DNA of 64,000 nt from UMGS172 sp045546915 (GCA_045546915.1 JAZQDU010000008.1:68116-132115), one strand, 5' to 3'; counted from the first letter of the stretch, positions 7,192 through 16,681 are shown. The notes: a model not told the origin generated them from the letters alone. Made by a program: numbers and translations.

Positions 7192-9342
7192 GTGAATAAA
7201 TGTAATGTTACAGTCATAATACCGTCGCTTAATCCCGACCAAAAACTTGAGAGTACTGTTTTAGAACTTGAAAGAGTCGGTTTTGACGATATAGTCATCG
7301 TTGACGATGGAAGTGATAAGCAGTATTTAGGCAATTTTCCAGACCTTGCGTTACATAGTTCATGCACTATTATTCGCCACAGAAGAAATAAGGGCAAAGG
7401 TGCCGCGCTAAAAACAGCGTTTAAATATATTTTAAAATACCGTAACACAAGCGGTGTTGTTACGGTTGATGCTGACGGTCAGCATTTGGCTGATGACGTT
7501 TTGCGTTGTGCTCAAAAAATGGTCAGCAAAACTAAAGTTGTTTTAGGCTGCCGTGATTTTTCAAATAAAAATGTTCCTCCTAAAAGTCGGTTTGGCAACA
7601 TGTTGACCAAGACGATAATGCGTTTGCTTTGCGGTGTCAGTTTGAGTGATACACAAACAGGCTTAAGAGCAATTCCTTATGAATATCTTTCAACTCTTTT
7701 AGAGGTTAAAGGTGACCGCTACGAGTATGAAACCAATATGCTCATAGAGTTTAAAAAGCAATCAATACCGTTTTGCGAAGTGCCTATAAATACGGTATAT
7801 ATTGACGAAAACAAAGGCACACATTTTAGACCGATTAGAGATTCTTTGCGGGTGTATAGGTTTATACTCTCGTTTGTATTCAGTTCACTCATAAGCACTA
7901 TGGTTGAAATAGTGCTGTTTTATGTTTTGCTCAGATTTTTGTTTGACGGCGGTATTTTATTGTCGACTGTTTTAGCAAGGGTTTGTTCATCGGTTGTTAA
8001 TTTTACGGTTAACCGAAATGCCGTTTTTAAAAGCAAGGCAAAGATGTCAGACACAATTGTAAGGTATATAGCCTTAGCAATACCGTTGGTGCTTTTATCG
8101 GGTAATGCTGTAAAATTAATTGCGTTTATTTTTAGTGTAGAAAGTGAACTTGCAATTACACTTATAAAGGCGTTTGTTGATGCTGTATTGTTTTTTGTAA
8201 GTTTTCGTATACAGCAAAACTGGGTATTTGCCGGCAAAAAGAAGCAGAAAAAGGAACCTCGTGAAAACAAACCCAAGTTAACCTTAGGCAAGATTTTTGC
8301 ACGAGTGGGGATTTCGGTTTTATCGTTTGTTTTGGCCTTAGTAATTGCAGTTTTTTCACTTGTGGGCGTTATTGCTTATGGACCTAGTACTACAGTACGC
8401 GATATGCTTGTGCTTTCGGCAATGCAGGCGAGTGCTACAAAGTGGGTTCCCGGTTTGTTTTTAAGCGACGAAGAGGTAGAGGCTATTGTTAATTCAAGCC
8501 ATGATGAAAGCGAACTTATAATATCTCCCGACGGTTTTACCGACATTGAAGGGGGAGATAATGCTGAGGTTGAGCAGTCGGTTGACGGTATGAAATATAT
8601 TGCCCGCAATTATCCTAATTTTAAGGCTTATATTCTGCTTGTTGCCGACCCCAAGAGGGTATATGTGGGAGCCTCTTCGGATAATTATGCTTCGGCTACA
8701 GAAGGCAAAATACTTTTTGATATGGCCGAAAAGGAAGACTGTATCGCCATGATAAACGGCGGTGAATTTTCCGACCCCGGTGGTAACGGTAAAGGTGCCC
8801 AACCTGTTGGACTTACATATTCTAACGGTGAATGTGTTTGGAATGACGGCGCAAAACGAACCTTTATAGGCATTGATAAAAACGATAGGTTGGTAGTGCG
8901 CGAGGGGCTCACTAAAAGCGAGGCAGACGAGCTTAACATAAGGGACGGTGTATCGTTCCAACGTTCTAATACGCTTATTAAGTCCGACAGTAGCGGTGTG
9001 CATATTTATTATAAAGAAAATAACACCGGTGCTGCTCAACGTACTGCAATCGGGCAACGTGAGGACGGTACATTTATCCTTGTTGTTACCGACGGCAGAA
9101 GTGTTAACAGTATAGGCGCAACCTACAATGAAGTTATAGATATCCTGGTATCTTACGGTGCAGTTGTTGCGGGTATGCTCGACGGCGGCTCATCGGCTAT
9201 GATGTATTATGAAGATTATTTTAATAAGTATGACGTTGATAAAGATACGCTTGATAAATACCAACTTCAAGGTATGACCAATAAATATAAGGCACTTGTT
9301 CCGCCCAGAAAAATCCCCACTTATTTTTGTGTTAAAAGGTGA
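7192..9342 (+). CDS. GT2 glycosyltransferase - GtrA - phosphodiester glycosidase fusion
   Basis: A three-domain membrane protein of about 716 residues. Residues 1-215 form a GT-A glycosyltransferase of family 2 (VIIPSLNP, VDDGSD, VDADGQH), like dolichol-phosphate or polyprenyl-phosphate sugar synthases. Residues about 225-350 are a four-helix GtrA domain, the type that flips polyprenyl-phosphate sugars. After a basic linker and one more helix (about 370-396) comes an extracytoplasmic domain (about 480-716) of the NAGPA-like phosphodiester glycosidase type, with AMINGGEFSDPGG, IAQR-like RTAIGQREDG and MLDGGSSAMM. One chain may therefore make, flip and process a lipid-linked sugar. GTG codons occur at 7180, 7183 and 7192. 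The Shine-Dalgarno GAAAGGTGG at 7175-7183 fits only 7192. It heads a tight operon, and the next gene starts 5 bp after its stop. Confidence 0.82.
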   Translation: MNKCNVTVIIPSLNPDQKLESTVLELERVGFDDIVIVDDGSDKQYLGNFPDLALHSSCTIIRHRRNKGKGAALKTAFKYILKYRNTSGVVTVDADGQHLADDVLRCAQKMVSKTKVVLGCRDFSNKNVPPKSRFGNMLTKTIMRLLCGVSLSDTQTGLRAIPYEYLSTLLEVKGDRYEYETNMLIEFKKQSIPFCEVPINTVYIDENKGTHFRPIRDSLRVYRFILSFVFSSLISTMVEIVLFYVLLRFLFDGGILLSTVLARVCSSVVNFTVNRNAVFKSKAKMSDTIVRYIALAIPLVLLSGNAVKLIAFIFSVESELAITLIKAFVDAVLFFVSFRIQQNWVFAGKKKQKKEPRENKPKLTLGKIFARVGISVLSFVLALVIAVFSLVGVIAYGPSTTVRDMLVLSAMQASATKWVPGLFLSDEEVEAIVNSSHDESELIISPDGFTDIEGGDNAEVEQSVDGMKYIARNYPNFKAYILLVADPKRVYVGASSDNYASATEGKILFDMAEKEDCIAMINGGEFSDPGGNGKGAQPVGLTYSNGECVWNDGAKRTFIGIDKNDRLVVREGLTKSEADELNIRDGVSFQRSNTLIKSDSSGVHIYYKENNTGAAQRTAIGQREDGTFILVVTDGRSVNSIGATYNEVIDILVSYGAVVAGMLDGGSSAMMYYEDYFNKYDVDKDTLDKYQLQGMTNKYKALVPPRKIPTYFCVKR

Positions 9343-9347
9343 CCGCC

Positions 9348-10409
9348 ATGAAAAGAAAAATGTCTTTGTTTACAAAGGTTTATATTTCTGTAGTTGCGTG
9401 TTTTATGGTGCTTCTTGTGGCGGTGTCGGGATTTCTTTGGTCGGTGCTGTCGGCATATGAAAATACAAGACCGAAGCACACCGCCCAAGAGGTTTTTGAA
9501 GAGTATTTTTTATCTAAAGATACCGATGCGCTTTTAAGCATCGGCACTATGGGAAATAATTTTGAATCACAACAAATAAAAGAGCAGGTTTTAAGAGAGC
9601 AACTTAATAATAAACAACTGCAATATTTCTCGGTTTCTAAAGACGAAACAAGCCAAAAATATGCTGTAACAGCTGACGGTGTAAGAGTGGCTTATTTTAC
9701 TTTAAGTAAAAAGGAACATAAGAATTTGTTTGGTTTTTACGGCTTTTCGCTTGAATTTATAGAACTGTTTGCCCCAAACAATATAAACAAAAAAATATTG
9801 GTGCCCGAGGGTTATGTTTTGACCATTAACTCGATGGCGGTGGACGAACAATACATAACCAATAAAAAAATTGCCCACCATACAAATGAATATTTGCCAA
9901 GCGGTGAGGAAGGCTTGTATTTGAATGAGTATACCGTGTCAGGCTTTTGTAACGAACCTGATATTAAGGTTACAACACCCGATGGAAATGCAGTTGAACT
10001 TACCGAAAACCGTGAAACAAAGGTTTTAAGCGCACAAGTTTTGAATGATGAGCAGTTGCAAAACAAGTTTTCGCAGTATGCAATTAAAGTCGCGACTATT
10101 TATACTGAGGTTATGAGTAAAGATGCCGAAAAAGGCGAATTATATCAGTATGTTGATAAAAGTTCGGCTTTTTATAAAAAACTCAGAACGGTTGACACCT
10201 GGTTCTGGCCACATGACGGATACAAAATAAGAAACACCCAAGCGTCGCAGTTCATTTGCCATTCAGAAGACGTATTTTCTTGCCGTGTGACGTTGGTTCA
10301 AGAACTTTACACAAAGAAGAATACCGAAATAATAAATGTTGACCTTGTACTTTGTTTTCGAAATGTAAACGGAAAGAACTTGCTTTATAACGCAGTAACA
10401 AACGGGTGA
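9348..10409 (+). CDS. Membrane-anchored protein of unknown function
   Basis: A 353-residue protein with a single N-terminal membrane helix (about 9-33, VYISVVACFMVLLVAVSGFLW), which makes it a signal-anchored protein with a large extracytoplasmic part. No lipobox or known motif is visible. The body is rich in charged residues and has several aromatic beta-like segments, somewhat like NTF2-like proteins, but I would not assign a family. The start is ATG 9348 rather than an upstream GTG at 9339, since AAAGGTG (9335-9341) is correctly spaced for the ATG. It lies 5 bp after the GT2-GtrA-glycosidase gene and 4 bp before the PAP2 gene, so it belongs to the envelope operon and is probably an accessory factor there (inference from position only). 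Confidence 0.75.
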   Translation: MKRKMSLFTKVYISVVACFMVLLVAVSGFLWSVLSAYENTRPKHTAQEVFEEYFLSKDTDALLSIGTMGNNFESQQIKEQVLREQLNNKQLQYFSVSKDETSQKYAVTADGVRVAYFTLSKKEHKNLFGFYGFSLEFIELFAPNNINKKILVPEGYVLTINSMAVDEQYITNKKIAHHTNEYLPSGEEGLYLNEYTVSGFCNEPDIKVTTPDGNAVELTENRETKVLSAQVLNDEQLQNKFSQYAIKVATIYTEVMSKDAEKGELYQYVDKSSAFYKKLRTVDTWFWPHDGYKIRNTQASQFICHSEDVFSCRVTLVQELYTKKNTEIINVDLVLCFRNVNGKNLLYNAVTNG

Positions 10410-10413
10410 ATCT

Positions 10414-10971
10414 ATGAACGAATTTGAACTAAAAATTCTTGATTTTATTCAGGATAATATAAAGTGCGGTTTTCTCGATTTTTTAATGCCTGTCGTCACC
10501 CTTTTGGGTGAACACGGAATTTTTTGGATAGTTACAGCGGCAGTTTTGCTGATATTCAAAAAAACGCGTAAAGTAGGTGCCATGATGGGTGTTGCCTTGC
10601 TGTTAGGTTTTATTGTAGGTAATCTTACGCTTAAGCCTTTAATAGCAAGGGTCAGACCATACGACATGCCGGGAGTGGAAGTACAACTGCTTGTAGAAAG
10701 ATTAAGCGATAAATCATTCCCTTCGGGGCACACGCTTGCTTGCTTTGAAGCGGCTACGGTGATTTTTATTGCCAATAAAAAATGGGGAATTTTAGCGTTG
10801 GTTTCTGCTTTTCTTGTGGCATTTTCACGCCTTTATTTATATGTTCATTATCCGACCGATGTGCTTTGCGGTGCGGTTCTCGGCATATTGTTCGCAACTT
10901 TGGCAAGCATTATAGTAAAACGTGTAATTTCTTCATATTATTCTAAAAGAAACCGCTTGACGAAGGAGTAA
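10414..10971 (+). CDS. PAP2-family phosphatase (compact form)
   Basis: A 185-residue integral membrane phosphatase of usual PAP2 length. The three signatures are K74-x6-R81-P82, P103-S-G-H106 and S138-R139-x5-H145-x3-D149. Likely substrates are lipid phosphates such as undecaprenyl pyrophosphate or phosphatidic acid. Placement in an operon with a polyprenyl-sugar type glycosyltransferase and a diacylglycerol kinase-like protein suggests lipid carrier or phosphatidate recycling, but the sequence alone cannot choose between them. It starts 4 bp after the preceding stop and is followed 5 bp later by the kinase gene. The spacing implies one transcript and possibly translational coupling. Confidence 0.9.
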   Translation: MNEFELKILDFIQDNIKCGFLDFLMPVVTLLGEHGIFWIVTAAVLLIFKKTRKVGAMMGVALLLGFIVGNLTLKPLIARVRPYDMPGVEVQLLVERLSDKSFPSGHTLACFEAATVIFIANKKWGILALVSAFLVAFSRLYLYVHYPTDVLCGAVLGILFATLASIIVKRVISSYYSKRNRLTKE

Positions 10972-10976
10972 TGTAA

Positions 10977-11864
10977 ATGGAAAAAGTTTTGCTTATCGTT
11001 AATCCCGTTGCAGGCAAGATGAAGGCTAAAACGACCTTGCTTGATGTTGTAACCGCTTTGCAAAAAAGCGGTGAATCGGTAACGGTTTTTATAACACAAA
11101 GTCGTGGTGACGCCGTAAAAGAAGCAGCATTAGCCGAAAAAAATGGCTTCAAAAAGGTTGTTTGCTTTGGCGGTGATGGTACTTTAAACGAGACCATAAA
11201 CGGACTTATGCAGTCGCAAAGTAAACTGCCGCTCGGCTATATTCCTGCAGGAAGTACTAATGATTTTGCCACGAGTATGAAGTTGCCGTCGGTACCTAAA
11301 AAAAGTGCAGAACTTATTGCAAACGGCACAGTAAAGCCTATTGATATAGGTATTTTTGACGAGCAACGCTACTTTACATATGTAGCGGCGTTTGGCGTTT
11401 TTACCGCTGCTTCATATAGTGTTACGCAGGACATGAAAAACATTTTTGGCCATTTGGCATATATTCTCGGTGGCGTTAAAGAAATCGGAAATATTAAAAG
11501 TCATCATGTAAAAATCACTATGGGCGATAAGGTGATAGAAGACGACTATATGTTTGGTGCGGTTGCAAATTCAACATCGGTTGCGGGAATAGTGAAACTT
11601 GATGAGAGTCTTGTTGATATGAGTGACGGCCAGTTTGAAGTGGGACTTATTAAAAAACCGAAAACAATAGCCGAATTAAACAGAATAATTACAGCACTTA
11701 CAACCTCAAAGTTTGAAAATGGGGGCATTGAGTTCTATAAGGCGTCTGAAGTGACGGTCGAATCGCAAGGTAAACTTGACTGGACTTTAGATGGCGAGCA
11801 TGGTGAGAGCGTAGACAAGGTTATTATTAAAAATTTACATAAGGCTGTGAACTTTATAAAATAA
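10977..11864 (+). CDS. Diacylglycerol kinase-like lipid kinase (DgkB/YegS family)
   Basis: A 295-residue soluble or peripheral lipid kinase. The DAGK catalytic domain is marked by LLIVNPVAGK (5-14), CFGGDGTLNETINGL (about 61-75) and PLGYIPAGSTNDFA (about 83-96). The C-terminal LDWTLDGEHGE is the usual DgkB/YegS ending. The family phosphorylates diacylglycerol or similar lipids with ATP, returning diacylglycerol released by lipoteichoic acid synthesis to phosphatidic acid. The neighbours (PAP2 phosphatase, lipid-sugar transferase) support a role in membrane lipid turnover. GAAGGAGTAATGTAA precedes the ATG. The next gene follows after 25 bp. Confidence 0.9.
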   Translation: MEKVLLIVNPVAGKMKAKTTLLDVVTALQKSGESVTVFITQSRGDAVKEAALAEKNGFKKVVCFGGDGTLNETINGLMQSQSKLPLGYIPAGSTNDFATSMKLPSVPKKSAELIANGTVKPIDIGIFDEQRYFTYVAAFGVFTAASYSVTQDMKNIFGHLAYILGGVKEIGNIKSHHVKITMGDKVIEDDYMFGAVANSTSVAGIVKLDESLVDMSDGQFEVGLIKKPKTIAELNRIITALTTSKFENGGIEFYKASEVTVESQGKLDWTLDGEHGESVDKVIIKNLHKAVNFIK

Positions 11865-11889
11865 GTCAGTTTTATGTGGAGGAACAGTT

Positions 11890-12867
11890 GTGAAAAAAAG
11901 CGTAAAAACAGCTTTGATTTTAGGCGGGGTAACCATTCTTGCGGCGGGTGTTTCAACCTATGTTGCAAGTAAGATTTTAGTGTCGGTTGCTACAAAGAGG
12001 CAAATTGTCAACTTCCCCAATAAAATGCAGGATAGGTTAACCGGAGGGCTTATTAGCGACCCTAATGCCCAAAAAGTGCTAAACGCAAGCAAAAATGCCG
12101 ACCTGCTCCCTACAACGAAGGTTGACATTGAAGGTTTTGACGGTACACCGCTTACCGGTCGCATATATCACGCCGAAAATACAAAAAGAATTATTGTTGC
12201 CATGCACGGATGGCGTTCGAGTTGGCAGATAGATTATGGACTTACTTCTAATTTTTATCACACTAACGATTGTACCGTAATTTATCCTGACCAAAGAGGT
12301 CAGAATGGTAGCGGTGGTGACCGTATCGGTTTTGGTGTTTTAGAAAGGCACGATTGTCTTGCTTGGATTAATTTTGCCGTCGAGCAGTTTGGTGAGCAAA
12401 TACCGATTTATCTGTGCGGTGTTTCCATGGGCGCTACAACCGTTCTTATGACTTCGGGTTTTACTTTGCCTGAAAACGTGAGAGGTATTATAGCCGATTG
12501 CGGGTTTACGTCTCCTCATGATATTTGGGAACACGTGCTTGATAAGAATTTGCATATAAATTCTAAAATAACCTATCCAATAGCCAATGCCATATGTAAA
12601 CGCGAGGCTAAATTTGACGGGGAAGAGTATTCCACCATTGAGGCGTTGGCGAATAACGACCGGCCGGTACTTTTCATTCACGGCTCGGCTGACGGATTTG
12701 TACCGCCTGAGATGACCTTTCGCAATTATATGGCATGTAAAGCACCAAAGGAATTGCTTATTGTTCCTGAGGCGGGTCACGGCATGAGTTATGTGACCGA
12801 ACCTGAAACTTATGAAAAAACGGTAATTAAGTTCTTTAAAAAGTGTGAAACCGAAGGATTTGATTAA
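11890..12867 (+). CDS. Membrane-anchored alpha/beta hydrolase
   Basis: A 325-residue alpha/beta hydrolase with an N-terminal hydrophobic segment (about 7-33) that should anchor it outside the membrane. The core shows the oxyanion-side HGWRSS (106-111), the nucleophile elbow G-V-S179-M-G, the acid in HGSADGF (D268) and the histidine in EAGHGMS (H297), so the triad is complete. Its layout resembles the YfhR/BEM46-like hydrolases and the serine aminopeptidase S33 group. Substrate unknown; an ester or peptide in the cell envelope is plausible given the operon. The start is GTG 11890 with GTGGAGGA just upstream. It is the last gene of the envelope operon, followed by a terminator. Confidence 0.85.
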   Translation: MKKSVKTALILGGVTILAAGVSTYVASKILVSVATKRQIVNFPNKMQDRLTGGLISDPNAQKVLNASKNADLLPTTKVDIEGFDGTPLTGRIYHAENTKRIIVAMHGWRSSWQIDYGLTSNFYHTNDCTVIYPDQRGQNGSGGDRIGFGVLERHDCLAWINFAVEQFGEQIPIYLCGVSMGATTVLMTSGFTLPENVRGIIADCGFTSPHDIWEHVLDKNLHINSKITYPIANAICKREAKFDGEEYSTIEALANNDRPVLFIHGSADGFVPPEMTFRNYMACKAPKELLIVPEAGHGMSYVTEPETYEKTVIKFFKKCETEGFD

Positions 12868-12888
12868 AAATCTATATTTGTTAAAGCA

Positions 12889-12922
12889 AAAAAGTTCCCG
12901 TCTAATATGACGGGAACTTTTT
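12889..12922. terminator. Bidirectional intrinsic terminator
   Basis: AAAAAGTTCCCGTC, loop TAATAT, GACGGGAACTTTTT. It ends the envelope operon (plus) and recG (minus), and overlaps the recG stop codon. Confidence 0.92.
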
Positions 12923-14951
12923 AGTTATATCCGTATGTTTTTACTTGCTTAAAAAGTTTGGTAATTTCGGATTTTAAGCAGGCATTTTGAGGATTAGAGA
13001 GAGTAGGGTCGCTGTTATAAAGTTGCTTTGCGGCAAGACCTGCAGCACGAAACAGTTCCATATCCTCTGATAAATCGGCAATTTTGAGCTCAGGAAGCCC
13101 ATGTTGACGTTTTCCAATAAAATCTCCAGGACCTCTTACTTTTAAATCTTCGTCGGCAATTTTAAAACCGTCAGTGGTGCTACACATAAATTTTAATCGT
13201 TTGCCTGTTTCACCGCCTGTGTACGATGAAAGAAAAATGCAGGTTGACTGATGTTTGCCTCGCCCGATTCGTCCTCTTAATTGGTGTAATTGCGAAAGAC
13301 CGAAACGCTCAGCGTTTTCTATAAGCATAATGACGGCATTGGGCACATCAACGCCAACCTCCACGACAGTGGTTGCAATAAGCAGTTGAATTTCGCCTAA
13401 GGCAAAGGCGGTCATAACGGCTGTTTTTTCTTTGGGCTTCATTTTTCCGTGTAAAAGACCAACTTTGTATGAAGCAAAATCACCCGTTTTTAATTTTTCG
13501 TAGTACTCAATTGCTGAGGCAAGGTCAATATTTTCGTTTTCTTCGACCATTGGGCAGATAATATATCCTTGGCGACCACGGTTTAAATGTTCCTTAATGT
13601 AGTTATATGCTCGGTTGCGTTTGCCGGGGTCTACTAAAAATGTTTCAATCGGTTTTCTGCCTGAGGGAAGGGTGTCAATAATGCTGATGTCAAGGTCACC
13701 GTAGAAAATGAGTGACATGGTGCGGGGAATAGGTGTCGCTGACATAACAAGCATATGAGGGTGGTTGCCTTTAGAGGAAAGAGTTGTTCGTTGTTCAACT
13801 CCAAATCGGTGTTGTTCGTCGGTCACCACAAGACCTAAATTAAAAAATTCAACATCATCTTCCAAAACTGCATGAGTACCAATCAGTACGTCAATTTCAC
13901 CGTTTTTCAGAGCCTCTTTAATTTTAAGTTTTTTGGATTTGTTAATAGAACCGGTAAGAACGGCTATATTAATGCCTTGAGGCTCAAAAACTCGGCTTAA
14001 ATTATTAAAATGTTGGTTTGCCAAAACCTCAGTCGGTGCCATAATAACCGATTGGTAGCCTTCCTTTGCGGCAGTAAAACTCAAAGCCGCAGCCACCATG
14101 GTTTTGCCCGAACCAACGTCGCCTTGAATAAGTCGGCTCATGGGACGTCCTGAACGCATGTCCTTAACGCAGTCATTAATGGCATTTTTTTGTGCATCGG
14201 TTAGCGAAAAGGGAAGTAAATCTGCAAACTCTCGGCAGGCAGTGCCGTTTATAATAACATCGGTATGTTTTTTACGTCCTTGTTTTTGATATAGTATACC
14301 TATTTGAAGGAAAAACAGTTCTTCAAAAACCAACCGCTTGCGAGCAACCTCAATATCACGCATATTTTTTGGAAAATGTATGTTTTTTAATGCGGTTTCA
14401 AGGTCACACAAGTCAAATTGTTGCCTTATCTCGCTCGGCAAAGGGTCATTGGGCGTAAACTGCTCTAATGCATTGCCAACTGCTTTTAAAATGACCGATG
14501 AAGTAAGACCGGCTGTGGCAGGGTAGATAGGCATTATGTTATTTTCGGTTTCAGCGTAAATATCTGGTGCTGACATTTCACATTTGTAAAAGTTGCGCTC
14601 TAATTTGCCGTAAAAAAGATATGTTTCGCCTATTTTAATTTTTGATGCCAAGTATTTTTGGTTAAAAAGTGTTACCGTGCAGGTCTCTACTTTGTCAGAG
14701 ATTACAAAACGGTAAAGCATCATGCCTTTGCGTATGTAAACCTCTTCAACCTCACTTTGCACGGTTGCTTTTATGCAACACGGTCGGTCAAAATAGGCCT
14801 CGTGCAACATCAAAGGCTTCGAACGGTCACGGTAATCTCTTGGGTATAAACGTAAAAGAGTGCCGACGTCAGTAACGCCGAGTTGCTTAAACAACTCGGC
14901 GCGCTTTTCGCCGACACCTTTTAAAAATCTAATGTTATCTTCCGATTTCAT
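12921..14951 (-). CDS. recG: ATP-dependent DNA helicase RecG
   Basis: A superfamily 2 helicase of about 676-679 residues that remodels stalled replication forks and branch-migrates Holliday junctions. Visible are the N-terminal wedge/OB region (about 55-150), Walker A GDVGSGKT (about 277-287), MAPTEVLANQH, the DEQH box in VTDEQHRFGV, MSATPIPRT, and motif VI in QLRGRIGRG. The length is normal. The start is ATG 14951 or an in-frame TTG at 14960. Neither has a strong Shine-Dalgarno, and translation is probably coupled to the upstream DAK2 gene, whose stop lies 1 bp before the ATG. The pairing of the DAK2 gene with recG is common in Firmicutes. Confidence 0.96.
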   Translation of the reverse strand: MKSEDNIRFLKGVGEKRAELFKQLGVTDVGTLLRLYPRDYRDRSKPLMLHEAYFDRPCCIKATVQSEVEEVYIRKGMMLYRFVISDKVETCTVTLFNQKYLASKIKIGETYLFYGKLERNFYKCEMSAPDIYAETENNIMPIYPATAGLTSSVILKAVGNALEQFTPNDPLPSEIRQQFDLCDLETALKNIHFPKNMRDIEVARKRLVFEELFFLQIGILYQKQGRKKHTDVIINGTACREFADLLPFSLTDAQKNAINDCVKDMRSGRPMSRLIQGDVGSGKTMVAAALSFTAAKEGYQSVIMAPTEVLANQHFNNLSRVFEPQGINIAVLTGSINKSKKLKIKEALKNGEIDVLIGTHAVLEDDVEFFNLGLVVTDEQHRFGVEQRTTLSSKGNHPHMLVMSATPIPRTMSLIFYGDLDISIIDTLPSGRKPIETFLVDPGKRNRAYNYIKEHLNRGRQGYIICPMVEENENIDLASAIEYYEKLKTGDFASYKVGLLHGKMKPKEKTAVMTAFALGEIQLLIATTVVEVGVDVPNAVIMLIENAERFGLSQLHQLRGRIGRGKHQSTCIFLSSYTGGETGKRLKFMCSTTDGFKIADEDLKVRGPGDFIGKRQHGLPELKIADLSEDMELFRAAGLAAKQLYNSDPTLSNPQNACLKSEITKLFKQVKTYGYN

Positions 14952-14952
14952 A

Positions 14953-16623
14953 TCACTCAACCGAAATAATAAAGTAGTATACGGGCTGACCGCCGTTAAT
15001 TAAAGTAACTTCAACATCTGAGCCTAATTTTGCAGATACTGCAGAAGAAATCTTTTGTGCTTCGTTTTCGGTGACATCCTCGCCGAACATAAGGGTTACA
15101 AACGAGGTGTCGCGGTTGCTCAAGTTTTTAATAAGTTTCATAACGCACTTTTCAAGGTCGGTTTCGGTAAACGCAACCTTGCCGTTAGCAAGTGCTAAAA
15201 GGTCGCCTTTGTTAATCTTTTTGCCGTCGTAATCCGAATCGCGTGCGGCAAAGGTAACCTGACCGGTCTGTACGTTTTCATAACCTTTTTGCATAGCAAT
15301 TGTATTGGTATCATCGTCAGAATCAGGGTCGAAATTAAGCATTGCAGAAACGCCCTGAGGAATAGTACGTGTAGGCAAAACTATTACTTTGCGGGTGCTT
15401 AACGGAATTGCCTGTTCGGCGGCCATGATAATGTTTTTGTTATTGGGAAGAACAAAAACGGTTGATGCGGGGGTCTGCTCAATAGCGTTAAGAATATCGT
15501 CAGTACTGGGGTTCATTGTCTGACCGCCACTAACAATTTTGTCAACACCTAAATCGTTAAAAAGTTCGTGGATACCGTCACCTGCGGCAACCGCAACAAA
15601 ACCGACTTCTTTTTCAATTTCTACAGGTTCAGCACTTGTCTTTTCGCTTGCGGGAGCAGCACTTTTAGGAGCGTCACCCTTTGAGTCGTGTTTGGCTCTT
15701 TCGTGTTGGTCACGCATATTTTCAACCTTCATATTGACAAGTTGACCAAATGTAAGACCTTTTTCAAAAGCGTTACCGGGATGGTCGGTATGAACGTGAA
15801 CCTTTATAATTTCTTCATCGTCTACTACAACAACACAGTCGCCAATGGTTTCAAGATAGGCACGAAGTGTTTTAGGGTCTTTATTTAAATCGTCACGTTT
15901 AACGATGAATTCGGTACAGTAGGTGAAAGTAATATCAGCCTCTGATTCAGCAGCGGCATTGCGCTGAGTGGCGGCAGGAGAACTTGTGGCAGAAGTATCG
16001 TTTGCCTCAATAATCACACCGTCTTTAAATACCGAAAGCATACCTTCCAATATAACAACGAAGCCTTTACCGCCTGCGTCAACAACACCGGCTTTTTTTA
16101 GAACAGGTAATATTTCGGGGGTTTCGGCAAGTGCCTTATTTGCACCTTCGAGCAAAGCCTCAAATACTTCAAGAACGTCTTTACCGGCTTTGGTTGCTTT
16201 TTCGGCATATTCACTGGCTACTCTTGCAACGGTAAGAATGGTACCTTCCGTGGGTTTCATAACGGCATTGTATGCTGCTTCGACACCAAGTTTCATAGCG
16301 TCGCGAAGGGCCACCGAATCCATAACCTCTTTGCCTTTAAGACCTTTTGAAAATCCTCTGAAAAGCAGGGAAAGGATAACACCCGAGTTACCTCTTGCAC
16401 CTCTTAAAAGTGCAGAAGCATTAACATCGGCAACCTTGCTTGCTGTTTCGTCCTTGAGCAGAGCAAGTTCGCGTGCAGCGTTGCTGATGGTCATCGACAT
16501 ATTGGTGCCGGTATCACCATCGGGTACCGGGAAAACATTAAGTTCGTCTACTGCTTGTTTGCAGTTAATAATGTTGTTTGCGCCCGAAATCAATGCGTCG
16601 CGCAAAATATTTCCGTTAATCAA
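14953..16623 (-). CDS. DAK2-domain protein, FakA/YloV-type fatty acid kinase subunit
   Basis: A 556-residue protein of the FakA/YloV group. The N-terminal DhaL-like (DAK2) domain, about 1-200, has the metal and nucleotide-binding FPVPDGDTGTNMSMT and LLRGARGNSGVILS. A middle domain and a C-terminal DegV-like region complete the usual length. In Staphylococcus FakA is the ATP-binding subunit that phosphorylates fatty acids presented by FakB proteins. No fakB (DegV) gene is in the window. A low-complexity Ala/Glu/Lys linker lies near 305-330. The start is TTG at 16623: AGGAG (16632-16636) is spaced for it, and the family begins with INGxxLRxALxxGA. Just upstream is the Asp23 gene, as in many Firmicutes. 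Confidence 0.9.
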   Translation of the reverse strand: MINGNILRDALISGANNIINCKQAVDELNVFPVPDGDTGTNMSMTISNAARELALLKDETASKVADVNASALLRGARGNSGVILSLLFRGFSKGLKGKEVMDSVALRDAMKLGVEAAYNAVMKPTEGTILTVARVASEYAEKATKAGKDVLEVFEALLEGANKALAETPEILPVLKKAGVVDAGGKGFVVILEGMLSVFKDGVIIEANDTSATSSPAATQRNAAAESEADITFTYCTEFIVKRDDLNKDPKTLRAYLETIGDCVVVVDDEEIIKVHVHTDHPGNAFEKGLTFGQLVNMKVENMRDQHERAKHDSKGDAPKSAAPASEKTSAEPVEIEKEVGFVAVAAGDGIHELFNDLGVDKIVSGGQTMNPSTDDILNAIEQTPASTVFVLPNNKNIIMAAEQAIPLSTRKVIVLPTRTIPQGVSAMLNFDPDSDDDTNTIAMQKGYENVQTGQVTFAARDSDYDGKKINKGDLLALANGKVAFTETDLEKCVMKLIKNLSNRDTSFVTLMFGEDVTENEAQKISSAVSAKLGSDVEVTLINGGQPVYYFIISVE

Positions 16624-16681
16624 AACTAACACTCCTAACTGCAACGGCCAAAACCGTTGCTGACAAAAAGCTTATTTCTTG

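Noticed and set aside
16641..16660. GCAACGG/CCGTTGC hairpin between the DAK2 and Asp23 genes taken as a terminator
   Set aside because: No T-run follows on either strand and the two genes are normally co-transcribed. It may only modulate read-through.
15968..16663. 231-codon open frame on the plus strand across the DAK2 gene
   Set aside because: Composition is a mirror of the Ala/Gly-rich coding strand, and it has no start signal. The minus-strand protein has clear DAK2 motifs.
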